Assembly (NCBI RefSeq): GCF_000731315.1
Contig: NZ_HG938353.1
Location: 2,666,001-2,730,000 of the forward strand
DNA from: Neorhizobium galegae bv. orientalis str. HAMBI 540
GTDB taxonomy: Bacteria; Pseudomonadota; Alphaproteobacteria; Rhizobiales; Rhizobiaceae
DNA: 64,000 nt
Direction: 5' to 3'
Below the pieces are notes generated by a model. That model ran no database searches and was not told the DNA's origin. It saw nothing but the letters and a program-made list of their open reading frames with translations. The position numbers and the translations under genes are program-made. Shown here piece after piece: positions 51,109 through 58,182 of the stretch (within the stretch, counting starts at the first letter, position 1; every line of letters starts with the position of its first letter).

Positions 51109-52031
51109 AGCGCGGCCGCCGGCTTGTGATGCTCGCGCCAGTGTCTGGCGATCTCGATGCGCTGTGGGATCCAGACCTTGTCGTGGCTGAGCACATATTC
51201 GATGAAACGCTTCAACGCGGCGGCGCGTCCCGGCCGACCGACAAGACGGCAGTGGAGGCCGACCGACATCATCTTCGGCGCGCCTTCCCTGCCCTCCTGG
51301 TAAAGCACGTCGAAGGCATCCTTGAGGTAGGTGAAGAACTGGTCGCCCGTGTTGAAGCCTTGCGGCGTTGCAAACCGCATGTCGTTGGTCTCCAGCGTAT
51401 AGGGGATGATCAGGAAGGGCTTCTGGTCGAGACCCTTGACCCAGTAAGGCAGGTCGTCCGCGTAGCTATCGGAGGAATAGAGGAAACCGCCCTCCTCCAT
51501 GACCAGTTTCAGCGTATTGTCGGAAGGCTTGCCCTGGTACATGCCGTAGGGCCGCTCGCCGACGAGTTCGGTATGCAGGCGCACGGCTTCGAGAATGTGT
51601 TCTCGCTCCTTCGCCTCCGGGAAATCCTTGTATTCCAGCCAGCGATAGCCGTGGCTGGCGATTTCCCAGCCGGCTTCCTTCATGGCGGCGACGGCTTCCG
51701 GGTTGCGGGCCATGGCGAGCGTCACGCCATAGACGGTGGTCTGTACGTTGAGCTCGGTGAACATCCGGAAGAGCCGCCAGAAGCCGGCGCGCGAGCCGTA
51801 TTCGTAGATCGACTCCATGTTGAGGTTGCGCTGGCCCGGCCAGGGCGCGGCACCGACGATCTCCGACAGCAGGTTTTCCGAGGCCGGATCGCCGTCCATG
51901 ATCGAGCTCTCGCCGCCCTCCTCGTAATTGATCACGAACTGCACGGCGACGTGAGCGCCGCCGGGCCATTTCGGATCGGGAGTGGAGCGGCCGTAGCCGA
52001 CGAGTTCGCGCGGATAGTCTTTTGCCTGCAT
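51105..52031 (-). CDS. puuE: Allantoinase, PuuE type (polysaccharide-deacetylase fold)
   Basis: 308 residues. The PuuE motifs are RDLVGYGR-like RELVGYGRSTPDPKWPGGAH, VQFVINYEEGGESSI, EIASHGYRWLEYKDF and GLHCRLVGRPGRAAAL. PuuE hydrolyses allantoin to allantoate and needs no added metal. It is the first gene of the purine operon, which runs to the phosphoesterase at 48276. The promoter should lie in 52032-52103. Confidence 0.95.
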   Translation of the reverse strand: MQAKDYPRELVGYGRSTPDPKWPGGAHVAVQFVINYEEGGESSIMDGDPASENLLSEIVGAAPWPGQRNLNMESIYEYGSRAGFWRLFRMFTELNVQTTVYGVTLAMARNPEAVAAMKEAGWEIASHGYRWLEYKDFPEAKEREHILEAVRLHTELVGERPYGMYQGKPSDNTLKLVMEEGGFLYSSDSYADDLPYWVKGLDQKPFLIIPYTLETNDMRFATPQGFNTGDQFFTYLKDAFDVLYQEGREGAPKMMSVGLHCRLVGRPGRAAALKRFIEYVLSHDKVWIPQRIEIARHWREHHKPAAAL

Positions 52032-52103
52032 GGATCACCTTCGACGAATTCTTCCGGGACGGTAGCGCACCCGTTCCGGCCATGTCGAGATGGAAACGTC
52101 GTC

Positions 52104-52406
52104 TCAGAGTCCGAGCACCCGAAGGATCGCGACTGAGGCAACGCCAAGTGCCACGGAAACGAGCATCGGCAGCCGGAGTGCCGCAAAAGCAGTCACGGCG
52201 CAAGCCAAGGTTTCGGCAATCCCGGTGGCAAACGCGGTCGGTGCGACGACAGCCATCAGAACTGCCGGTGGGATCGATTCGATAGCCTTGCGGCGGCCAC
52301 CTTCGAGCGAGACATGGCGGATGAGCACGAGGCCGCTCAAGCGGGTGAGCACAGTGGCGGCCGCCATGGCGAGGATGGCAATGAGCGTGGCGAGATCGAC
52401 AGTCAT
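52104..52406 (-). CDS. azlD: AzlD-family branched-chain amino acid exporter subunit
   Basis: 100 residues with three to four hydrophobic helices and the AzlD pattern (LATLIAILAMAAATVLTRLS at the N-terminus, then LKR-like IPPAVLMAVVAPTAF). AzlC and AzlD together export branched-chain amino acids or analogues. The start overlaps the azlC stop (ATGA). Confidence 0.9.
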   Translation of the reverse strand: MTVDLATLIAILAMAAATVLTRLSGLVLIRHVSLEGGRRKAIESIPPAVLMAVVAPTAFATGIAETLACAVTAFAALRLPMLVSVALGVASVAILRVLGL

Positions 52407-53110
52407 GGCGTCACCTCGATATCCCTGGACTTGCCGGTCACCAGTGCGGCGGCAAGGCCGGCGATGGCACCGGCAGCGATATACCAGACGCCCGGCACGA
52501 AATGCTGGGTGGCGACGGCGGCCCCGCCACTCGCCAGCAGCACGGCCCCGGTCTCAGGTCCTTTCCAGAAGCCCATCACCAGCACGATGAAGACGGCCGA
52601 GAAGGCGAAGTCGAGCCCGAGCACCACCGGATCGCCGAGAAAGGCGCCGAGGGCTGCCCCGGCCAGCCCCGAGAGCACCCAGGTGAGATAGAAGGGCATG
52701 GCGAGGCCGGCGAACCAGGCGGGCGTCAGCCGCGCCACCTTGGCCCGGAACTCGGCCATCGCCCAGATCTCGTCGGCGAGGAACAGCATCGAGAGATAGC
52801 GCGCCGGCGGGTTGAAATTGTCCATCCTCGTGCCGAGCGAGGCGCTCATCAGCACGTGGCGGATATTGACCAACAGCGCCGCAAAACCGACACCGGTCCA
52901 GGAGGCCGGATGGGTCCAGATATCCATCGCCACGAATTGCGAGCCGCCAGCAAAGACGAGCGCGCTCATCAGCCCCGCCTCGACCGGCGACAGGCCTTTA
53001 GTCGCCGCCACCGCCCCGAAAACGAGGCCGATCGGGATGACGGCGGCGATCAGCGGCGAGATCGCCCGCATTCCGCCGAGGAAGTCTTGAAACCTTGCAT
53101 TGCCATTCAC
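52403..53110 (-). CDS. azlC: AzlC-family branched-chain amino acid exporter
   Basis: 235 residues, GTG start, six or more membrane segments. Motifs GLSPVEAGLMSALVFAGGSQ and LVNIRHVLMSASL are typical AzlC. The azlCD pair is separated by 67 bp from the AraC regulator gene upstream in the same direction. Confidence 0.9.
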   Translation of the reverse strand: MNGNARFQDFLGGMRAISPLIAAVIPIGLVFGAVAATKGLSPVEAGLMSALVFAGGSQFVAMDIWTHPASWTGVGFAALLVNIRHVLMSASLGTRMDNFNPPARYLSMLFLADEIWAMAEFRAKVARLTPAWFAGLAMPFYLTWVLSGLAGAALGAFLGDPVVLGLDFAFSAVFIVLVMGFWKGPETGAVLLASGGAAVATQHFVPGVWYIAAGAIAGLAAALVTGKSRDIEVTP

Positions 53111-53177
53111 GTCAAAAACCTCCGATGGAAGCGGAGGTCTTAAAGATCAAGCGGATAGCCGTCTTGAACGAAAGTGA

Positions 53178-54035
53178 TCAGCGAGCCCGATACTGTCCCG
53201 GCGTCAGCCCGGTGCGGGCCTTGAAGTGGCGGGTGAAATGCGCCTGGTCGGCAAAGCCGCATTCGAGCGCGATCTCGGCCGGCTGGCCGCCTTCCCTCAA
53301 CCGCTTGCGGGCCGCCCGGATGCGGATGTCGGTGAGGAAGGAATGCGGGGTGATGTGGAATTCCTTGCGGAATGCGCGGATGAGGTGAGCGCGGCTGAGA
53401 CCCGCGACGGTCGCAAGTTCCTCCAGCCCGACATCGGAGGCAAAATTCTCAGTGAGGTAGTCGCGGGCCCGGCGCACGGCGGTGCGTTCCGTCGTATCGG
53501 CCGGCACGATGATCGAACTGCCGTGACGGCGGAACATCGCGTCGAGCACCAGGAACATCGCCTGGCTGGTTTCGAGCGCGCCGGAGCCTTCTTCCAGCGT
53601 CCGGTGCGCCTCGTGGAAAGCGTCGGCGAGCGCCTGGTCGTGGAGGAGTTGGATGCCGAAGGCGGGCGTGCCCTGGAAGGGTTTGCCGGTGACGTCTTCG
53701 AGGATCTCGCGGAGCAATGCCACATCCGGATAGATCATCCGGTAGCGATAACCGCCGCCCCGCGGCGCACCGTCGTGTGTCTCGCCCGGATTGATCAGGT
53801 AGAGCCCACCCGGCCCGGCGCTTTCACGGCTGCCCTTGATGGTGCAGACCTGCATGCCCTGCTCGATCGCACCTATACTGAACGTATCATGCGCATGCGG
53901 CGCGAATTCGTGGGTGAGAAACGTCGCGCGCAGGCATTCCATGCCGCCAAAGCGATCGTCGCGCCAGAAACGGGTCACCTCTGCCGGCATCAGCGGCATG
54001 TGGTCGGTGGCCTGTTCCTGCGAGATATTCTTCAT
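53178..54035 (-). CDS. AraC-family transcriptional regulator with N-terminal cupin (AraC_binding) domain
   Basis: 285 residues from the ATG at 54035; an open extension upstream is not supported. The N-terminal cupin reads FLTHEFAPHAHDTFSIGAIE, with YLINPGETHDG, and the C-terminal double HTH reads VGLEELATVAGLSRAHLIRA then EIALECGFADQAHFTRHFKA and ends GLTPGQYRAR. Family members next to azlCD are activators of that exporter. Confidence 0.9.
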   Translation of the reverse strand: MKNISQEQATDHMPLMPAEVTRFWRDDRFGGMECLRATFLTHEFAPHAHDTFSIGAIEQGMQVCTIKGSRESAGPGGLYLINPGETHDGAPRGGGYRYRMIYPDVALLREILEDVTGKPFQGTPAFGIQLLHDQALADAFHEAHRTLEEGSGALETSQAMFLVLDAMFRRHGSSIIVPADTTERTAVRRARDYLTENFASDVGLEELATVAGLSRAHLIRAFRKEFHITPHSFLTDIRIRAARKRLREGGQPAEIALECGFADQAHFTRHFKARTGLTPGQYRAR

Positions 54036-54111
54036 GGGGGGAATATAGCAGATCGGCCGCCGCCGCTCTTGAACAAAAGTGACGCCGGAGGCGCCGCGAG
54101 GCACTTGAATG

Positions 54112-54819
54112 TCAGGCAATCTTGCGCGCTGCTACGCGACCCATCGGGTGCAGCGAATGCACGAGGAAAGGCGCGCCGGGCTCCTCCTCGATGAACAGCG
54201 CCAGATTGGCGATCTCGACCGGCCTTTTCAGATAGGGTTCGAAATAATCGCGCAGCGCCAGGTCGAAACGCGGCATCTCGACCAGCGACAGCGGGCCGGT
54301 CAGGGTCATGTGAAAACGGAACTCGTCCATCACGTAGGGATGGCCCCAGCGATGCAGGTTGGCGAATTGCGGCGCCGAGAGATCGCCCGAATCGCTGCGC
54401 TCCAGCTCGGCTTCCGACAACGGCGTGCGGAAATTGTCGAACTCCTGAACCACGGAAGCAGCGAGGAATCGGACGGTATCGCAAGGAACGACCGGCGCAA
54501 GGCCGAAGAAATTGCCGAGCCGGACGACTTCGAGCTTCGGCAGTTCGAACGGGCTGTGGGTGCCCGCAAACCGCATCAGATGGCGCAGCAGCATCGGCTC
54601 GGTCACGTCGGGTGCCAATCGGAACGGCGCCTTCAGCGTCGCGTGGAAACCGTAGCGGCGTGGCAGCGCGGTGTTGAAGGCAATGTCGTGAATGCCGATG
54701 CCACGGATTGCCGGCGGCTCCGTCGCTTCGCCTGAAAAGGCATTGCGGCCGAGCCACTGGGCTGCAGCGACCGTCAGCGGATCATGCGCCGGAGGCGTGA
54801 AATGAATGGCATAGCGCAT
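54112..54819 (-). CDS. DUF1045 protein, 2H-phosphoesterase-like
   Basis: 235 residues. Two HxT-type motifs, FHATLKAPF near residue 58 and FHMTLTGPL near 168, match the 2H phosphoesterase/RNA-ligase-like fold assigned to DUF1045. The family is often linked to phosphonate metabolism and is thought to act on cyclic phosphates of nucleotides. No phosphonate genes are seen here, so the role is open. It is a single leftward gene. Confidence 0.85.
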   Translation of the reverse strand: MRYAIHFTPPAHDPLTVAAAQWLGRNAFSGEATEPPAIRGIGIHDIAFNTALPRRYGFHATLKAPFRLAPDVTEPMLLRHLMRFAGTHSPFELPKLEVVRLGNFFGLAPVVPCDTVRFLAASVVQEFDNFRTPLSEAELERSDSGDLSAPQFANLHRWGHPYVMDEFRFHMTLTGPLSLVEMPRFDLALRDYFEPYLKRPVEIANLALFIEEEPGAPFLVHSLHPMGRVAARKIA

Positions 54820-54943
54820 GCGTCACCTTCTGAACGTCCTTTTTCAGCAACCCCGTGTTTTACGCATTGCTCAACAATCCCTGCCGTGGGGGTTAAGTGA
54901 TTTGCGTGACAGAATAACGACGCGGAGGACCGAAAACTCGCGT

Positions 54944-56134
54944 TTAACGCGAGGCGACGGCAAGGTGACTGGCGAGTGTAAATGACGCCGGAAGCCGCAT
55001 TTCCCGGCTATTCACGGCATTCAGCGCCGCATCCGCCAACCTGTGCGCGATACCGAAACTCACCTTGAAACCACCTGTGAGGGCGATCACTCGGGCGTGA
55101 TCGGGATGCAGGCCGACCATCGGATCGCGGCCGATCGCCTTCGGCCGCAATCCCGCCCAGCGCTCGACGACGAGGGCCTGCGCCAGGGCCGGCACGAGCG
55201 ACCGGGCGCGCAAGACGAGGTCGTCGAGCTGCCTGTCGGTCGAGGACGGGTCTTCGAACACATCCTCGCTGGTGCTGCCGACCGCCATGTGACCGCCCTC
55301 ATGGGCGACCAGATAGAGGCCGTTCAGGAAGATCACCGGCAGGGATGGATCGATATCGGCCTTGAGCAGCGCCGCCTGCCCCTTGACCGGCTGGCCGATC
55401 GGATGTTTCAGCGGCGGTGTGACGTCCTGAAGCAGAGAAAAGGACCGGTGGCCGGCCGAGACGATGCAGTGGCCGAAGGCAACACTTTCGCCGCTACGGA
55501 ATATAATCCTACTAGCGGCTGGATCTATCGTTTCCGCCTCCAGGCCTTCGACGATTCGGACATTGCCGGCCGAGCGCAGGAAGGCCGCGAGAGCCGATAC
55601 GAGACCCCGCGGCGAAACCCGGGCGGCAAACGTGTCATGCACCAGTCCGGCAGCTGCGAAGGAGGCATCCGGCCATCCCTTTTGCGGCGGGCGGTCAAGC
55701 ACATGCCAATGGAAACGACGGTCGCCGCGCCGCCAGCAGGCTTCCGCATCGGCCGAGTGCCCGAGCGCGATCTTCCGCAAATGCGGCTTCGGCAGCGGGA
55801 TCAGCCGGCCGGAGCGGCGGTAGCCACAGGCCATGCCGGTCTCGGCTTCGAGTTCAGCGATTTCGTCTTCCAGCGACAGAAGCGCGTCGAACTGGAACTG
55901 CTTCTTGTCGTCCCACTTGTCGGGCATATACGGCATCAGGGCGCCCAAGAGCCCGCCGCTTGCCCCCTTTCCCAACGAGCCGGCATCGACAAGCAGGGTG
56001 CGGATACCGAGTCGCTCGGCCTTGACCGCCGCCCAGAGGCCCATGATGCCGCCGCCCAGGATGACGAGATCGGCGGATGCGGGAAGGTCATGAGATTGAC
56101 CGCCGAAGCCGGCAGGATTATCCGCATGTCCCAT
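54944..56134 (-). CDS. FAD-dependent oxidoreductase (DAO/MnmC C-terminal-domain-like)
   Basis: 396 residues. The FAD motif is LVILGGGIMGLWAAVKAERL near residue 24, followed by a DAO-fold pattern: GASGGLLGALMPYMPDK, then AVGSTSEDVFEDPS and a C-terminal ALTGGFKVSFGIAH. The gene is divergent from mnmD and their start codons overlap (CATG at 56132-56135). The FAD-oxidase half of MnmC removes the carboxymethyl group from cmnm5U34 of tRNA. This protein is a candidate for that half encoded separately, but other amino-acid oxidase roles are possible. Confidence 0.75.
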   Translation of the reverse strand: MGHADNPAGFGGQSHDLPASADLVILGGGIMGLWAAVKAERLGIRTLLVDAGSLGKGASGGLLGALMPYMPDKWDDKKQFQFDALLSLEDEIAELEAETGMACGYRRSGRLIPLPKPHLRKIALGHSADAEACWRRGDRRFHWHVLDRPPQKGWPDASFAAAGLVHDTFAARVSPRGLVSALAAFLRSAGNVRIVEGLEAETIDPAASRIIFRSGESVAFGHCIVSAGHRSFSLLQDVTPPLKHPIGQPVKGQAALLKADIDPSLPVIFLNGLYLVAHEGGHMAVGSTSEDVFEDPSSTDRQLDDLVLRARSLVPALAQALVVERWAGLRPKAIGRDPMVGLHPDHARVIALTGGFKVSFGIAHRLADAALNAVNSREMRLPASFTLASHLAVASR

Positions 56135-56855
56135 GAGCGACCGTGATCCTGAAATTCGTGTGACCGAAAGCCAGCCCCTAGACTGGCATGACGGCGATAT
56201 GCCCTATTCGCAAAAGTTTGGCGATCACTTTTATTGCCGCACCGACGGCCGGCTGGAGTGTGGTCACACGTTTCTGGCCGGCAACGGCCTGCCGGAGCGC
56301 TGGGAAAGGCACCGGACTTTCCGGATCGGCGAACTCGGGTTCGGCACGGGCCTGAACTTCTGCGAGACCTGGCGGCAATGGAAGCTCTTTCGCCCCGATG
56401 GCGCCAGGCTGCATTTCACCTCCTTCGAACTCTACCCGATGCGGCCCGACGAAATCGACCGGGCGCTCGCCCGCTGGCCGGAGATCGAAGCGGAACGGCG
56501 GGCACTGGTCGAGGCATGGCCGGACGAGCCCGCCGGGCATGTCGTGATCGACGCTGACGCCCAGACATGTCTGACGGTCGTCTGCGGCCCGGCGCTCGAA
56601 AGCGTTTCCGCGGCCAGCGCGGATTTCGACGCGTGGTTCCTCGACGGCTTTGCGCCGTCGCGCAATCCGGACATGTGGTCGCCGGAAATCATGCAGGCGA
56701 TCTACGACAAGACCTTACCCGGCGGCACGTTCGGCACTTATGCGGCAGCCGGCTTCGTACGGCGAAATCTGCAGGCGGCCGGTTTTACCGTCGAACGGCG
56801 GCCGGGATTTGCGGGCAAACGCGAGATGTTGTGCGGCATCAAACCGGCGCCCTGA
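56133..56855 (+). CDS. mnmD: tRNA (5-methylaminomethyl-2-thiouridine)-methyltransferase MnmD
   Basis: 240 residues, a SAM-dependent methyltransferase of the MnmC N-terminal type. Motifs are GHTFLAGNGLPERWER, IGELGFGTGLNFCETWRQWK (SAM site), AWFLDGFAPSRNPDMWSPEI and RPGFAGKREMLCGIK. It forms mnm5(s2)U34 in tRNA from nm5(s2)U34. The ATG overlaps the divergent FAD-oxidoreductase start, so its promoter lies within that gene. It is a stand-alone protein without the FAD domain found in E. coli MnmC. Confidence 0.9.
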   Translation: MSDRDPEIRVTESQPLDWHDGDMPYSQKFGDHFYCRTDGRLECGHTFLAGNGLPERWERHRTFRIGELGFGTGLNFCETWRQWKLFRPDGARLHFTSFELYPMRPDEIDRALARWPEIEAERRALVEAWPDEPAGHVVIDADAQTCLTVVCGPALESVSAASADFDAWFLDGFAPSRNPDMWSPEIMQAIYDKTLPGGTFGTYAAAGFVRRNLQAAGFTVERRPGFAGKREMLCGIKPAP

Positions 56856-56888
56856 TCAAAGATCGCCCCAAGACCGCCCAACGTAAAA

Positions 56889-56910
56889 CAGCCGGCCCTG
56901 AGACCGGCTG
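56889..56910. terminator. Hairpin between mnmD and the glycine-zipper gene
   Basis: 7-bp stem CAGCCGG / CCGGCTG with an 8-nt loop between two convergent genes. It has no T tract on the plus side; on the minus side it is followed by TTTTACG, giving a weak leftward terminator. Confidence 0.6.
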
Positions 56911-56934
56911 CCATCCATCACATCGCACGGGCAC

Positions 56935-57297
56935 CTACTGGCAGACACGCAGGCTTTCCATGTGCCATCCGCCGTCATAGGCGTTACGGACGCGGCGGTC
57001 CTCGAACCAGCAACGCGGCCGAGGCGGCGGTGGCGGATCGATGTAACGCGGCCCGCTGTCATTGGCGAGAGCCCCGCCGATCAGGCCGCCGATGACGCCC
57101 GCGGCCAAACCTCCGGCAATCAGCGCGCCATCGTTGTTATGATGCCTGCGCGGCGGGTCACGGCGATCGTATCGATCATATCGATCGTATCGGTCGTAGT
57201 GTCTGTCCCACTGTTGGGCCGATGCTTCACCGGCCGGCAACACGACGCTGGTGCAGGTAGCGGCCAGAATCAGCGCCGAGACAATCATCTTCTTCAT
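56935..57297 (-). CDS. Secreted glycine-zipper protein with YDR repeats
   Basis: 120 residues from the ATG at 57297 with GGAGAC upstream. A signal peptide (MKKMIVSALILAATCTSVVL, cleaved near ASA) is followed by YDRYDRYDRYDRRD, then a glycine zipper ALIAGGLAAGVIGGLIGGAL and a C-terminal half with two Cys (RPRCWFEDRRV, ESLRVCQ). The shape resembles other small rhizobial envelope proteins. A second protein with a comparable signal, zipper and Cys layout lies at 62400. The function is unknown. Confidence 0.75.
   Translation of the reverse strand: MKKMIVSALILAATCTSVVLPAGEASAQQWDRHYDRYDRYDRYDRRDPPRRHHNNDGALIAGGLAAGVIGGLIGGALANDSGPRYIDPPPPPRPRCWFEDRRVRNAYDGGWHMESLRVCQ
57164..57199. repeat. Four tandem 9-bp units inside the glycine-zipper gene
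   Basis: Units CGATCGTAT, CGATCATAT, CGATCGTAT and CGGTCGTAG encode the tyrosine-aspartate-arginine repeats of the protein. The perfect phase with the codons makes length change in-frame (3 residues per unit). Confidence 0.85.
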
Positions 57298-57545
57298 CAC
57301 AAGCGTCTCCGTTTCCACCGAGCTGCGCCTGAAAGCGGCAAAAAGGGCTCGGGTATTGCCGGACAATGCAGGTGCCGAGCTTAACGGTCCCTGAACGGAA
57401 AACCGGTCGCTCGCACCCTGCCGAAATTACGAAAAACGTATAAGACCATATTTCTCGCCACTCATTGTTGGTCCTTCCGGCGCGCGTCCCGCTTTCATAC
57501 TTTTGCGTGAAACTAATCTCAACATACACGGGATCAGGGCATCAG
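57298..57545. promoter_or_regulatory. Divergent promoter region between the glycine-zipper gene and cheD
   Basis: 248 bases without a gene. Both genes must be driven from here. An in-frame upward extension of cheD into it lacks homology. I see no convincing sigma-70 motif. Confidence 0.4.
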
Positions 57546-58073
57546 ATGAACTTCGCGGGCTCCCACCATATCCATGTCATTGGCGGCCAATATGCGGTGT
57601 CGGCCGATCCCGATACCGTGCTGATGACCGTTCTCGGGTCCTGCGTCTCGGCCTGCATCTACGACAGCACCACCAACATCGGTGGGATGAACCATTTCAT
57701 CCTGCCTACGAGCGGCGGACTGGAAATCACCCAGCACCCGGAACGCTACGGCGATCTGGCCATGCGTGCGCTTGTCGACGACCTGTGCAGTCTCGGCGCG
57801 GAACGCCGGAACCTTCGGGCCAAGCTGTTCGGCGGCCGCACGCACAAATGCAGCGGCTACGATCCCGGATTGCTGAACGCCGCGTTCGCCAGGCGTTTCC
57901 TTCAGGCGGAAGGCATCAAGCTTGTCGATTCCAGTCTCGGCGACGATCTGGCGCGCTGGGTCGCGTTTCACCCGACGACAGGCAGCGTGCAGATGCGGAT
58001 AACCGCCGTCACGATGCCCGACACGTCAATTCCCCGCATCGCCGGCGCAACCGCCAGGGCAACGCGATACTGA
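57546..58073 (+). CDS. cheD: Chemoreceptor glutamine deamidase CheD
   Basis: 175 residues from the ATG at 57546. The catalytic Cys is in TVLGSCVSACIYD and the His in GGMNHFILP, with the Thr/Arg region KLFGGRTHKCSGY. CheD deamidates glutamines of methyl-accepting chemotaxis proteins and is a target of CheC/CheY. No other chemotaxis gene is in the window, so it is an isolated copy of a gene usually in a che operon. Confidence 0.93.
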   Translation: MNFAGSHHIHVIGGQYAVSADPDTVLMTVLGSCVSACIYDSTTNIGGMNHFILPTSGGLEITQHPERYGDLAMRALVDDLCSLGAERRNLRAKLFGGRTHKCSGYDPGLLNAAFARRFLQAEGIKLVDSSLGDDLARWVAFHPTTGSVQMRITAVTMPDTSIPRIAGATARATRY

Positions 58074-58182
58074 TTGCCCGCTACGTCCTAACGCCGCGCC
58101 AGCAGTGCTCCCAGTTCTTCGGAGCACGGATATTGGCCGACATGGTCGCGAGTGAGAGCGTCGAGAACCGGAAAACTCCGGC
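58074..58182. other. Short convergent intergenic stretch
   Basis: 109 bases between the cheD stop and the hybrid-kinase stop. Nothing clear is visible apart from short GC-rich repeats. Confidence 0.35.
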
